Shown: piece after piece, positions 46,528 through 55,403 of the stretch
Layout: each line of letters starts with the position of its first letter
How positions within the stretch are numbered: position 1 is the first letter of the stretch
Origin: Thiogranum sp.
GTDB taxonomy: Bacteria > Pseudomonadota > Gammaproteobacteria > DSM-19610
Direction: 5' to 3'
Length of the DNA stretch: 64,000 nt
NCBI GenBank assembly: GCA_030148915.1
Contig: JASBSN010000066.1
Span: 1-64,000 of the forward strand
Program-made: the position numbers and the translations under genes
The notes under the pieces: generated by a model
The model's database searches: none
What the model was told of the DNA's origin: nothing
What the model saw: only the letters and a program-made list of their open reading frames with translations

Positions 46528-46597
46528 CGTCATTCCGGCGCAGGCCGGAATCCATGCCGATCAAAACCCTGGATGCCGGAACAAGTCCGGCATGACG
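46528..46597. repeat. REP-like imperfect inverted repeat, copy A
   Basis: A 70-base imperfect hairpin. The left arm runs CGTCATTCCGGCGCAGGCC and ends GGAATCCA. The right arm starts TGGATGCCGG and ends TCCGGCATGACG. It has the CGTCATNCCGG ends of common dispersed repeats in gammaproteobacteria. It lies in the 141-base convergent gap between comF and a Tat-exported protein gene, where it could also act as an mRNA-end hairpin. A relative is at 52432-52500. Confidence 0.8.
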
Positions 46598-46622
46598 AAT
46601 CAACCAGCTTCCCCAGCTGACT

Positions 46623-48242
46623 TCATACCAGCGGTTCGAATACCACCAGATTGTCGATCGACGCCGTATTGCCAAGCCCGTGCCACGGCCCTGGGAACAA
46701 GCCCTCGAACCCAGCCCTGTTACCGTTCAGTGCCATGTAGTTCAACAACACCGTGTTGACCAGCAGGTTGACGTTGTTGGCCGCCGGCGAGCCGGCCGTA
46801 TCCACAGAACCGTCGGCGCGAAACCAGCCGATCTGCTGGCGCTGCGCCGGGGTGGTCATCCCGTCACTGATAATCCTCGGCGGGGTACCCGGGTTGTAGA
46901 CCAGGAAGAAGGCCGAAGCGGTGGACGAGTTGTCGCCGGTCCAGACGCCTTTGCCGCGCCCATCGGGCGAATTGTCGAGGGTACCGTTGGAGGCCACCGA
47001 ACCGTCGCTGAACACATAGATCATCAACGGTTGATTGCGAATCGCGGCATACGCCAGGCAGGCGCCGATACACCGCCCGGCACGTAAATCGCGCAACTCG
47101 CCGGTGGCACGGTCGCCGGTGTGGTAGTCGTAGCCGCCCATAGCGACGGTGCCGGCACCGGCGTGACGGTCGACGACCATTTTCATCACCGAGGCGGTTT
47201 TCTGGAATTCGCCACGGTCGCTGCCGGTGAATTCCGCCGCGGTGAAAATACCGGCCGCGCCGACGATATCTGTATCGTTGGCCGGATCGACGTCCACGCC
47301 GGCAAAGCGATCGGCGATATCGGCGGCATTGAGGTAACCACAGCGCACCAGATCCTTGACCACCAGGTCGGCGCCGTTATTGACCAGTGCGTCCAGCCCG
47401 GTGTTGACGTTAAACAGTTTCTTGTCGCTGATGCGCGCAATGGATTCCATCACCGGCACCACATCATCCGGCCCCAGAATGGCGGTCAGATTGCCGGTAT
47501 CGACCATACCGGTAACATCGCTCGGCCGGTCGACTTTGGTCGGGCGGATTTGCGCATCGATGAGCATGCTCGGCGCCATCGAGTTACCACCGGAATCCGA
47601 GTTGCGCGAGCCGATCAGCGTCACCACGTCGCCCATGCCGCCGGCGCGGGCGATACCGTACATGGGGTTGTGCGGATTGTTGCCGGTATCGTTATCCGAG
47701 CGCGCCGGAATCACCGCGCCGTTGACATTGCCGAGCGCGGCTCCGGCTTTCTCCAGAATGCCGCGCAGCATGGCGCTGTCGGAATGGAACGCCAGACCGA
47801 GGGCGGTGTCGGTGAAATCACCGTTGCTGGTCGCGGTAGGCGTGGTTTCGACGAGGCCGGGTATCTGGTCCCCGGGCAGACCGAGTTTACTGTAGCCGGC
47901 GGTACTCAGGGTATCGAGCTGGCTGTTTCGGCCCACCAGCACGTTGGAACCGGCGAAGTTCGCACCACCGGCAAGATCGAAACAGATAAAGGGAATTTTG
48001 CCGGGCCCTGCCCCACCGCCGATCCCGCAACCGATGTTGGCCGCCAGTGTGGTCAGATCGCTGGAGAGCGCCGCATAGGCCGCGCCGGGGCTGGAAAAGA
48101 GGCTGAATATCGATGAACCCATCAGCATCCCCGCCCCCGAGACGAAGCCCTGGCGCAGGAAATCGCGTCGGCTGACCGGCCGCGGATGGTCGGAATGTAA
48201 CAAGGGCGCGTTGGGGTGCAGCGCTTTTTTATCACCTTTCAT
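46623..48242 (-). CDS. Tat-exported protein of unknown function (DUF1501-like)
   Basis: A 539-residue protein with a twin-arginine signal (SRRDFLRQGF at about 24-33, hydrophobic stretch to AAYA near 57). The mature part recalls DUF1501-type sulfatase-like proteins (FICFDLAGGANFAGSN, later MIYVFSDGSVASNG, PDGRGKGVWTGDN), but I cannot name a reaction. Tat export suggests it folds or gains a cofactor before export. Start ATG 48242 has AGGAG eight bases upstream. It follows the di-heme LamG gene by 11 bases. Confidence 0.78.
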   Translation of the reverse strand: MKGDKKALHPNAPLLHSDHPRPVSRRDFLRQGFVSGAGMLMGSSIFSLFSSPGAAYAALSSDLTTLAANIGCGIGGGAGPGKIPFICFDLAGGANFAGSNVLVGRNSQLDTLSTAGYSKLGLPGDQIPGLVETTPTATSNGDFTDTALGLAFHSDSAMLRGILEKAGAALGNVNGAVIPARSDNDTGNNPHNPMYGIARAGGMGDVVTLIGSRNSDSGGNSMAPSMLIDAQIRPTKVDRPSDVTGMVDTGNLTAILGPDDVVPVMESIARISDKKLFNVNTGLDALVNNGADLVVKDLVRCGYLNAADIADRFAGVDVDPANDTDIVGAAGIFTAAEFTGSDRGEFQKTASVMKMVVDRHAGAGTVAMGGYDYHTGDRATGELRDLRAGRCIGACLAYAAIRNQPLMIYVFSDGSVASNGTLDNSPDGRGKGVWTGDNSSTASAFFLVYNPGTPPRIISDGMTTPAQRQQIGWFRADGSVDTAGSPAANNVNLLVNTVLLNYMALNGNRAGFEGLFPGPWHGLGNTASIDNLVVFEPLV

Positions 48243-48253
48243 TGCCATTTCTC

Positions 48254-50842
48254 CTATTGCACCAGCAAGGCCGCGCTGCCCAGCACCGAGCCGCACATAC
48301 CTTTGAGAACCGACCGGGTGCGCGACGCATCACAGGCCCCGCAGGCAGCCCCGGTGGTCATGCGATGGAACAGGCTACCGGTGTTCACCTCGGCGCCACC
48401 GTTGTCGTAGCCGATCAGCTCGATTTTGATCTGTTCGCGCGTTGGCGCATCGCTCAGCGCCGCGCCGAGGCCGGGCAGTCCGGCCAATTGATCATAGAGT
48501 GCCGTCACCACCTGGTTTTTGGCCGTGGAATCGCCGCTGCCGAAAGCACTGGCCACGGTCGAATCAAAAGCGCTGAAACCCGAGGGTGCGAAAAACGCGC
48601 TGCGCACGGTCGGGTTCTCGACCAAGGCATCGCAGTACGACAACGCCAACTGGGTAATGGACATCTGCTGTGCCGCCAGGAAGCCCTGAATCGTCTCGAC
48701 CGCCGGCAGCGCCTGGCGCAGGGTCAGAAAGGCCGCCTGCACCGCACCCGGATCGACACCGGTGGCCGCGGCCATGGCGGCGTTGATTTCATCGAAGGTG
48801 CGCAGACCGATCTGCGACACCACGCCCGGATCGGGCAACGGCACCGGCGTGGTAGCGGAGCTGTCCACGACGACATTGGCAGCCGAACCCAGCGTCTCGA
48901 AGGTCAGATAGAACTCGTCGGCATTACCGGCGTTGGGACCGTTTTCCAGCGCAATCACCGTGCCGATATCGGCCAGCAACTGCCCGCTCTCGGCCGTGTA
49001 GGCACCGGCGCTGACGTTCGCATCGAGGTTGGCATAGGCCTGGCCGACATCGGCCAGCCGGCTGTTTATGCCGATGCGCATCCCCTTGATGGGAATACCC
49101 GCGGGGGCGAAGCCCGCATCCAGATTGATGAACGTCGGCTTACTGAACAGATAGCTGTAACTGTCGAACTGCTCCACCTGAAACATGATGTAGCTATTGG
49201 CCGGTACCCCGCCGATGCCGCCCACGCCGAACAGCAGGAAAAATTTCTCGCCCACGCCAGCGGCAAAATTCTGCTGAATCTGCGCCAGCGTCAGCGCCCG
49301 GTTATGCACCGCCACCAGGCGGATCACCCCCTGCCACAGGCGATCGTTGGAGACTTCATTGCCGAGCACCAGGGCGAAGCTGTCGTCCCAGTCGTTCAAG
49401 TTGCCGGGCATGCTGGTGTCAATATCGCCGGTGTACATACCGTTGACGTAGATGCGTCGCCCGTTGACCGGATCATAGGTCAGCACCACGTGCTGCAAGG
49501 TGGCCTGCAGCCGCTCGTCGGCGTCGGCGCTCGACAGGGCCGGCTCGCCATTGGCGTCCGTAGTGCTCGAGCGCTGCAGAAAATCGTAGTTGTATTGTGT
49601 CTGCCCGAGGGTGAAGTTTCGCGCGCTGGTGCTGGCCGAATAGCTGACAATCCGCGCCGGCCCTTCCTGCACCACATTGGCCGGCACCACCCACGCCTCG
49701 ATACTGTATTCGCCGGTAGCTTTGATCAGATCGTTGAGCTTCTTGCTGTTGGCGGTCGAGCCCTGCGCCTTGCCGTCATTAATACGGATGCCGTAACCAC
49801 CCACCCAGTCGACGTCTCCGCTGAGCGTCAGGTTGAGCTCGGGCTGTACACCACTGAGATCGAGCACGGTGTTGCCGCTTCCGGTGCGAAACTCATACAG
49901 CGCGATGACATCCTGCTCATAGCGGTTACCGCCGGCGGCCGTCACTCCGTCCTGCAGGGTCAGCGCGTTGCTGAACACCGTCGGCGCCTGCACCAGATTG
50001 GGTGTGATGCCCGCGGACAACGCCGCGATGGCATTTTCCATCGCTGTGGCGTCGCTGGCGCAGTCGCTCCAGCAGTTATGGAATTCGTCACGCAGGCGCA
50101 CCACCAGACGCGATAACGCCGGATCGTTCAGGTTGATCTTCGGCTGCGCGGCGGTGTAGGCATCGGCGAGCACACTGCTGGCGAAAAACGGCGCCTGCGG
50201 CGTAGGCGAGGTGTCGACGTGACAACCCGCGCAATTGGCGGTGAGCAACGGCCAGACATTGCTGGCGAAGCTGGTGTCGTTGACGTCCGCCGCGAAGGTC
50301 TTGGTCGAACCCGGTGTTTTGGCCACCGGCGCCACCAACTGAATCTGACGACCGCCCGAAGCGCTGCCGGCGGCCCAGTTTTCCACATAGGAGGTGATCG
50401 CCGTGGCGCAGGCCGCGGCGTTCGACAACCAGCAGTTGTGACCGGCCGCCACCTTGGTGACCAGACGTGAGTTCGCCGGGCTGTCCAGATCGACCAACGG
50501 ATTGGCTTGCGCATACGCCAGGTTGATATCGTCCCCGCGCACAAACTGCGGCGATTGACCGCCCTCGACATGACAGGCGCCGCAGCGCCCGGTGTCGCGC
50601 AGATTCTCCCAGATGTAGGTCTGAAAAGCGCGTATATCATCAGTCTGTGCGTTGGGCCCGTTGTAGCTCGAGGAACCGACGCTGCCGGTGGTGGTGGTGA
50701 GCGGGTTGGTCTCGGTCGAAGCGCCGCCGCCGCAACTTTGCAGGAGTGTCACCGCCGAGAGCAGCGCCAGAGTGCGCACCAGCGCCCGCCGGGCAACGCG
50801 GTGAGTGGAGAAAAGAAAGCGTCCGTCTATCGTCGTCATCAC
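48254..50842 (-). CDS. Di-heme c-type lipoprotein with LamG domain
   Basis: An 862-residue lipoprotein: signal peptide with lipobox LLQSC (Cys37), heme motifs CGACH (87-91) and CAGCH (204-208), then a LamG/concanavalin-like domain (about 310-520, with FRTGSGNTVLDLSG and YVNGMYTG), and a helical C-terminal part. The two heme segments are duplicated modules, each followed by a stretch of the form NPLVDLDSPANSRLV then HNCWxxxA. It is probably an envelope electron-transfer or substrate-binding protein; partner and substrate are unknown. It lies between the mono-heme protein and the Tat protein in one operon. Confidence 0.8.
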   Translation of the reverse strand: MMTTIDGRFLFSTHRVARRALVRTLALLSAVTLLQSCGGGASTETNPLTTTTGSVGSSSYNGPNAQTDDIRAFQTYIWENLRDTGRCGACHVEGGQSPQFVRGDDINLAYAQANPLVDLDSPANSRLVTKVAAGHNCWLSNAAACATAITSYVENWAAGSASGGRQIQLVAPVAKTPGSTKTFAADVNDTSFASNVWPLLTANCAGCHVDTSPTPQAPFFASSVLADAYTAAQPKINLNDPALSRLVVRLRDEFHNCWSDCASDATAMENAIAALSAGITPNLVQAPTVFSNALTLQDGVTAAGGNRYEQDVIALYEFRTGSGNTVLDLSGVQPELNLTLSGDVDWVGGYGIRINDGKAQGSTANSKKLNDLIKATGEYSIEAWVVPANVVQEGPARIVSYSASTSARNFTLGQTQYNYDFLQRSSTTDANGEPALSSADADERLQATLQHVVLTYDPVNGRRIYVNGMYTGDIDTSMPGNLNDWDDSFALVLGNEVSNDRLWQGVIRLVAVHNRALTLAQIQQNFAAGVGEKFFLLFGVGGIGGVPANSYIMFQVEQFDSYSYLFSKPTFINLDAGFAPAGIPIKGMRIGINSRLADVGQAYANLDANVSAGAYTAESGQLLADIGTVIALENGPNAGNADEFYLTFETLGSAANVVVDSSATTPVPLPDPGVVSQIGLRTFDEINAAMAAATGVDPGAVQAAFLTLRQALPAVETIQGFLAAQQMSITQLALSYCDALVENPTVRSAFFAPSGFSAFDSTVASAFGSGDSTAKNQVVTALYDQLAGLPGLGAALSDAPTREQIKIELIGYDNGGAEVNTGSLFHRMTTGAACGACDASRTRSVLKGMCGSVLGSAALLVQ

Positions 50843-50864
50843 TCTATCACTCCGCTCTCACTGC

Positions 50865-52097
50865 TCAGTTTCCCTTGCAGGCGTCGGCCGCATTGGCGAA
50901 CAGATCTTTCATCTTATAAGTGGTCGCGAAATTGCTCGCCGCCAGCAGCGCCGTCAGATCGCTCTCCGAAGGCTCGGCGAGACACACGGCGCGATAAACC
51001 TTAATACCCTGACAACGGGCAAAGGCCGCACTGCCGGCCAGTTCGCGGCCGAGGCTTTTGGCGCCGTTGCGCTGCGCCGCCGGAATCTCGCTGCCCCAAC
51101 CGAGATTGGCATTGCGGCCGCTGCGCCAATAGTTGTCCCAATGGTCGTCGGCAGTGACATAACCGTCGCGGAAGTTGTCAGCGTTGATCAGATACTTGGG
51201 CTGTACCACGCCAGGGGTGTACTCCAGCCGGCCACTGCTTTGGTTGTATTCGTAATAGGCATAAGCCTGCGCCATGGGATCCATGCCGGCGTGGCAGCCG
51301 ACACAGCTGTTGAGGAATATGCGGCTGTCGCCGCCCGGGCTGCGGCTGACGTCCTGGCGGATACGATCCGGTGGCCGGGTATTATCCTTCAAAGGCTCGA
51401 GATCGGTACACAAGTGATTGATCAGGGTGAAGCGGAACATGGCGCGGTTGGTGCCGGCGACAAAGAACGCCTCGGCGGCCGCGCGCGATGTCACCACGCC
51501 GGCGGTCGCGCTGGCCGGAATACCGTTCAGCGTCGACTGGGCGTTGCTCTGCAGCACCGCCGGATCGCTGAGGTCATAGTGCAGATCTTCCAGGTCCTGA
51601 TAGTGATCATTGTTGGCCGGGGAATACGCCGCCACTCCGGCGAGCCCCCCTGCACCGGCGTAGAGGATGTCCGCCGAGAGCAGTTCGTTGAACGGCACAT
51701 CGTCACGAATCATGCCGATGACCGTGGCGCTGTAATCATTCAGCGGCACGAAAGTCGACTGCTCTTCGTTGGTCCAGGGAGAGGCGAAGTTTTTCAGCGT
51801 GACGGTATAGAAGTTGACCGCCCGCGGGTTTTGCAGCGGGTCAATCGTCAACTGTGCAGCGGCCACGCCGCTGCCGCCGTTGGCGATTATCGACTGTTCC
51901 AGCGCGTCGAGCACCGCTTCGGACGGCGGCACACCGGTCAACCGGTCGTGAATGCGCTTGGCCTGTCGCCGTTCGGTGTCACCGGCCAGCGCAGTGGTGG
52001 CCAGGACAGCCGCCAGCAAACCGGCAACACACACCCCCAGTCCCCTGCCTAAGCGGTACCCCAAAGCCCTGCGATAGCTCGTTCCCGTCGTCATCAT
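50865..52097 (-). CDS. Exported mono-heme c-type protein
   Basis: A 410-residue protein with a signal peptide (residues about 12-39, ending TTALA) and one heme motif CVGCH (265-269) followed by AGMDPMAQAYAYYEYN. The segment RFTLINHLCTDLEPL before the heme recalls the C-terminal halves of DUF1592/DUF1588 proteins paired with DUF1501 partners in other phyla; that resemblance is by eye only. It is the first gene of the three-gene minus-strand operon, 22 bases before the LamG gene. ATG 52097 or 52094 both follow AGAGGCG. Confidence 0.75.
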   Translation of the reverse strand: MMTTGTSYRRALGYRLGRGLGVCVAGLLAAVLATTALAGDTERRQAKRIHDRLTGVPPSEAVLDALEQSIIANGGSGVAAAQLTIDPLQNPRAVNFYTVTLKNFASPWTNEEQSTFVPLNDYSATVIGMIRDDVPFNELLSADILYAGAGGLAGVAAYSPANNDHYQDLEDLHYDLSDPAVLQSNAQSTLNGIPASATAGVVTSRAAAEAFFVAGTNRAMFRFTLINHLCTDLEPLKDNTRPPDRIRQDVSRSPGGDSRIFLNSCVGCHAGMDPMAQAYAYYEYNQSSGRLEYTPGVVQPKYLINADNFRDGYVTADDHWDNYWRSGRNANLGWGSEIPAAQRNGAKSLGRELAGSAAFARCQGIKVYRAVCLAEPSESDLTALLAASNFATTYKMKDLFANAADACKGN

Positions 52098-52277
52098 GGG
52101 ACGCCTCTTGATCTGATGTTTTGCCCGTTCCCGGCCGGTTGCAATATCCGGTCCAGGCGCTCGCAACGGGGGTCGATTGCGACCATAGGCCGGCCCGGCT
52201 GCCGATACCGTGAACCGGTGCGCAAAATATCGGCGTGATGCTATGTACTTGAAGGCTTTCCGCTGGCGCCGACGATT

Positions 52278-52297
52278 TCTGCGACCCGGGTCGCAGA
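52278..52297. promoter_or_regulatory. Perfect 20-bp palindrome, candidate operator
   Basis: TCTGCGACCCGGGTCGCAGA is fully self-complementary. It ends 19 bases before a TATAGT -10-like element, so it overlaps or abuts the expected -35 of a promoter reading into the HzsA-related gene. A weaker related dyad (GGTCG, four bases, CGACC) lies near 52170. The regulator is unknown. Confidence 0.55.
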
Positions 52298-52410
52298 TCA
52301 GCCGCTAAGGGCTGCCTATAGTCAGCGCCGTCCAGACCGCCGGTTTACCGTCAGAGGCGCGAACAAACGTCTGGGATCGGCGACAGAATCGCGAGTTGAG
52401 GCGCTATACA

Positions 52411-52528
52411 TTAAGGGACCTCTGATCAATTCGTCATACCGGCGCAGGCCGGTATCCAAGCTATTGAAACCACTGGATTCCGGCATACGCCAGAATGACG
52501 AAAAAGGAATTGATCAGAGGTTCCTTAA
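52411..52528. mobile_element. MITE-like element with 22-bp terminal inverted repeats
   Basis: A 118-base non-coding element. Its ends are 22-base inverted repeats beginning TTAAGG and ending CTCTGATCAATTC, matching at 21 of 22 positions. Inside lies a second REP-like inverted repeat (52432-52500). No transposase is encoded. A target duplication beyond the palindromic TTAA ends is not clear. Confidence 0.75.
52432..52500. repeat. REP-like imperfect inverted repeat, copy B
   Basis: A 69-base relative of the repeat at 46528: the left arm is CGTCATACCGGCGCAGGCC followed by GGTATCCA, and the right arm is TGGATTCCGG ending CAGAATGACG. It forms the core of the MITE-like element, whereas copy A lacks the outer TTAAGG ends. 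Confidence 0.8.
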
Positions 52529-52633
52529 GGCGTGGCCAGCGTTGCTACGCGACAAAACCCCGGCGGGCCCGATCTTTGCTTGTGCCTTTGTCTCGCCAGA
52601 GGATTAACGGTATGAATCGGTTGCGCTATTAAT

Positions 52634-55351
52634 ATGTCATTAAGAATCCGAGCTTTTTCTGTAGGCAGGGACATCCACGTGTCGCTGTGGGCGCTGATGC
52701 GGTCAACTACTATCGGATTCTGTTGCTTGTTTGTGGCCGCCTGTGGCGGCAGCGGTGGAGGGGGCAGCGGCGGCCTGGATCCGCTGGTGGCCGATTTCGG
52801 CATCGCTTATGTACGCCAACCGGTACCCGAGACCGACACCGAGAACCTTCACAACCCGATGACCTTCCATCCGGGCGGCGACCTGATCTTTCGCGATCTG
52901 GCCTCCCCCGGTGCCCGTGAGCGCAACCTCACCGCCGGGGTCACCGGCGGCATGGGCGATGTGCGCGATGTGGAAGTCTCTTATGACGGCGGCAAATTAC
53001 TGTTCGCCCTGCGCCTGCCTGACATCGAGGGCGCGGCGCCCGCAGACCAGCCGACCTGGAACCTGTGGGAATATGAAATCGCCACCGATACGCTGCGACG
53101 GCTCATCGATTCGGACATCATCGCCGAAGACGGCCAGGATATTGCACCGCACTACCTGCCTGACGGTCGGATTATTTTCTCCTCGACGCGGCAACGCACG
53201 GCCAAAGCCCTGCTCACCGACGAAGGTAAACCGCAATTCTCAGCCCTGGATGAGAATGAAAACGTACCGGCCTTTGTGCTGCACGTGCTGGACGCGCGCA
53301 ATCGGCCGGTGCAGACCAGCGATATCCAGCAGGTGTCGTTCAACCAGAGCCACGATCTCGACCCGCTGGTGCTGTCAGACGGCAGCGTTGTGTTCTCACG
53401 CTGGGATAATATGGGCAGCCGCAACGGCATCAACCTTTATAAAATGTATCCGGACGGCACCAACCTGCGTCTGCTTTACGGCGCCCACAGTCACGCCACC
53501 GGCAGCAACGGCGCGAAGATAGAATTCACCGATGCCAGGGAAACCGCCGATGGGCGGATAATGGCCCTGGTGAAGCAATCGACCGGCAGTTTCCAGGGTG
53601 GTGATATCATCGCCATCGACACCGCCGACTATGTCGACAACAGGCAGCCCACGGCGCGCAATACCGGCATACTGAGCGGACCGGCGCAGCTATCGGCGAG
53701 TTTCGGTGAGGTCAGCACCGATGGCACGCACTCGCCGGGGGGGCGCTTTAACAGTTTTTATCCGCTGGCCGATGGCACCGGGCGTATTCTGATTACCTGG
53801 AGCCAGTGCCGCCTGCTGAGCAACAACCGTATCGTACCCTGTACCCCTGAGCTGATCGCGGACCCGAATGCCGTCGAAGCACCGCCGCTGTACAGCGTGT
53901 ACTTGTATGACCCGGCGACGCAGACTCAGCTGCCGATTTTCACACCGCAGGAAGGCACGCTCTACAGAGACGTGGTGGCGGCGCAGCCCACAGCCCTGCC
54001 GCCGATTCACTTCGACCAGCAGGGTCCGGTGACCGCCGGCTTTGATTTCGATCCGTCGCTGGCCGACCAGCAGGTGGGGATACTCAATATCCGCAGCGTA
54101 TACGATTTTGACGGCGCCTTCCGGGCGCTTGGCAGTGGCAAGCCGGGCGTGGCGGCGCTGGCCGATCCACAAGCGACGCTCGCCGACGAACGCCCGGCGC
54201 GCTTCCTGCGCATCGTCAAGGCAGTCGGTATTCCCGACGCCGACCTGGTCAATGTGATCGGGGCCGATTATGGACGCAGCCGCCAGCAGTTGATGCGTGA
54301 AATCATCGGCTACGCGCCGATCGAACCCGACGGTTCGGTGCGCGTCAAAGTTCCGGCCAATATTCCTTTTGCCATCAGCGTGCTCAACAAAGACGGCAAG
54401 CGCATCACCAGCCGTCACCAGAACTGGTTGCAGCTGCGTCCCGGCGAAGTAATGAACTGCGCCGGCTGCCATGCCGCCAATACCGGCACCTCTCACGGGC
54501 GGGTTGACGCTTTTCCCGCCCTGTATAGCGGCGCCCCGTTCGACGGTTACGTGTTCCCCAATACCGAGACCTTCTTCGCCAACACCGGCGAGTCGATGGC
54601 CGAAGCGCGCAGTCGCATCGACCCCACCGCCCTTACGTTGAGCGTGGATGTACACTACGCCGATGTATGGACCGATGAAACCGCCGCCGGGCGCGCCAAG
54701 GACACCGCGTTTGATTATAATTATGCCGACCTCGACCCGGCGCTGAGCGCGCCGGTGAGTAACGCCTGTCAGAGCAGTTGGACGCCGTTGTGCCGCACTG
54801 TCATCAATTATGAAACGCATATTCATCCTCTCTGGAACCTGCCGCGCGGGACCGCAGGCGCGGACACCTGTACCGCCTGTCACACCGACACCGACGCCAT
54901 GACCAACCCCGTGGTGCCGGCCGGCCAGCTCGATCTGAGCGACGGTATCTCCGACCAGAACGCCAATCACCTCAAGTCCTACCGCGAGCTGCTGTTCAGC
55001 GACAACGAGCAGATCATCGATCCGGGCTCCGGCCTGCTCGTCGATCGTCTGGTCCAGGACACCGACGCGGCCGGCAATCTTCTATTCCAGACCGACACCG
55101 ACGGCAACCTGATCCTCGATGGTCTGGGTAATCCGATACCGGTCATGGTAGCGGTCCGGGTCACCCCGAGCATGCGCGTTGCCGGCGCCATCGCCAGCCG
55201 CCGCTTCTTCGATCTGTTCAGCGACGCCGCCGATCCGCGCAACGCCGTGACCAATCATGTCGGTTTTCTGAGTAGCGAAGAAATCAAGCTGCTGTCGGAA
55301 TGGCTGGACATCGGCGGCCAGTACTACAACAATCCTTTCGACACCCCCTGA
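52634..55351 (+). CDS. HzsA-related di-heme c-type lipoprotein
   Basis: A 905-residue protein with a lipobox FVAAC (Cys37), a beta-propeller-like region of WD40/TolB style (residues about 60-400, repeats such as LPDGRIIFSSTR and LSDGSVVFSRWDN), and heme motifs CAGCH (609-613) and CTACH (746-750). The layout resembles the hydrazine synthase alpha subunit family, but there are no other hydrazine synthase genes, so a hydrazine role is not implied. The start is uncertain: ATG 52697, 21 codons in, would also give a lipoprotein signal. Confidence 0.82.
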   Translation: MSLRIRAFSVGRDIHVSLWALMRSTTIGFCCLFVAACGGSGGGGSGGLDPLVADFGIAYVRQPVPETDTENLHNPMTFHPGGDLIFRDLASPGARERNLTAGVTGGMGDVRDVEVSYDGGKLLFALRLPDIEGAAPADQPTWNLWEYEIATDTLRRLIDSDIIAEDGQDIAPHYLPDGRIIFSSTRQRTAKALLTDEGKPQFSALDENENVPAFVLHVLDARNRPVQTSDIQQVSFNQSHDLDPLVLSDGSVVFSRWDNMGSRNGINLYKMYPDGTNLRLLYGAHSHATGSNGAKIEFTDARETADGRIMALVKQSTGSFQGGDIIAIDTADYVDNRQPTARNTGILSGPAQLSASFGEVSTDGTHSPGGRFNSFYPLADGTGRILITWSQCRLLSNNRIVPCTPELIADPNAVEAPPLYSVYLYDPATQTQLPIFTPQEGTLYRDVVAAQPTALPPIHFDQQGPVTAGFDFDPSLADQQVGILNIRSVYDFDGAFRALGSGKPGVAALADPQATLADERPARFLRIVKAVGIPDADLVNVIGADYGRSRQQLMREIIGYAPIEPDGSVRVKVPANIPFAISVLNKDGKRITSRHQNWLQLRPGEVMNCAGCHAANTGTSHGRVDAFPALYSGAPFDGYVFPNTETFFANTGESMAEARSRIDPTALTLSVDVHYADVWTDETAAGRAKDTAFDYNYADLDPALSAPVSNACQSSWTPLCRTVINYETHIHPLWNLPRGTAGADTCTACHTDTDAMTNPVVPAGQLDLSDGISDQNANHLKSYRELLFSDNEQIIDPGSGLLVDRLVQDTDAAGNLLFQTDTDGNLILDGLGNPIPVMVAVRVTPSMRVAGAIASRRFFDLFSDAADPRNAVTNHVGFLSSEEIKLLSEWLDIGGQYYNNPFDTP

Positions 55352-55403
55352 GCACGCGGATAAAAATGGACTTGACCTCAGCAGCAAAAGGATTCCAAAG
55401 CCG

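Larger units (their letters stand above)
52098..52633. other. Divergent regulatory region of the envelope redox locus
   Basis: No gene lies here. It contains a perfect 20-base palindrome (52278-52297), a -10-like TATAGT for the plus strand (52317-52322), and a MITE-like element (52411-52528). If transcription starts near 52329, the plus-strand leader is about 300 bases and includes the MITE. Confidence 0.65.

Noticed and set aside
48242-50116. 624-codon plus-strand open frame over the LamG lipoprotein gene
   Set aside because: Antisense to a gene with lipobox, two heme motifs and a LamG domain. Its composition (many His, Arg, Gln) is typical of a GC-rich shadow.
53690-54970. 426-codon minus-strand open frame
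   Set aside because: Antisense to the HzsA-related gene, which carries both heme motifs. No supporting features.
52634-55351. True hydrazine synthase (anammox)
   Set aside because: Only the HzsA-like architecture is seen. HzsB, HzsC and hydrazine dehydrogenase are missing, and the genome is gammaproteobacterial in character.
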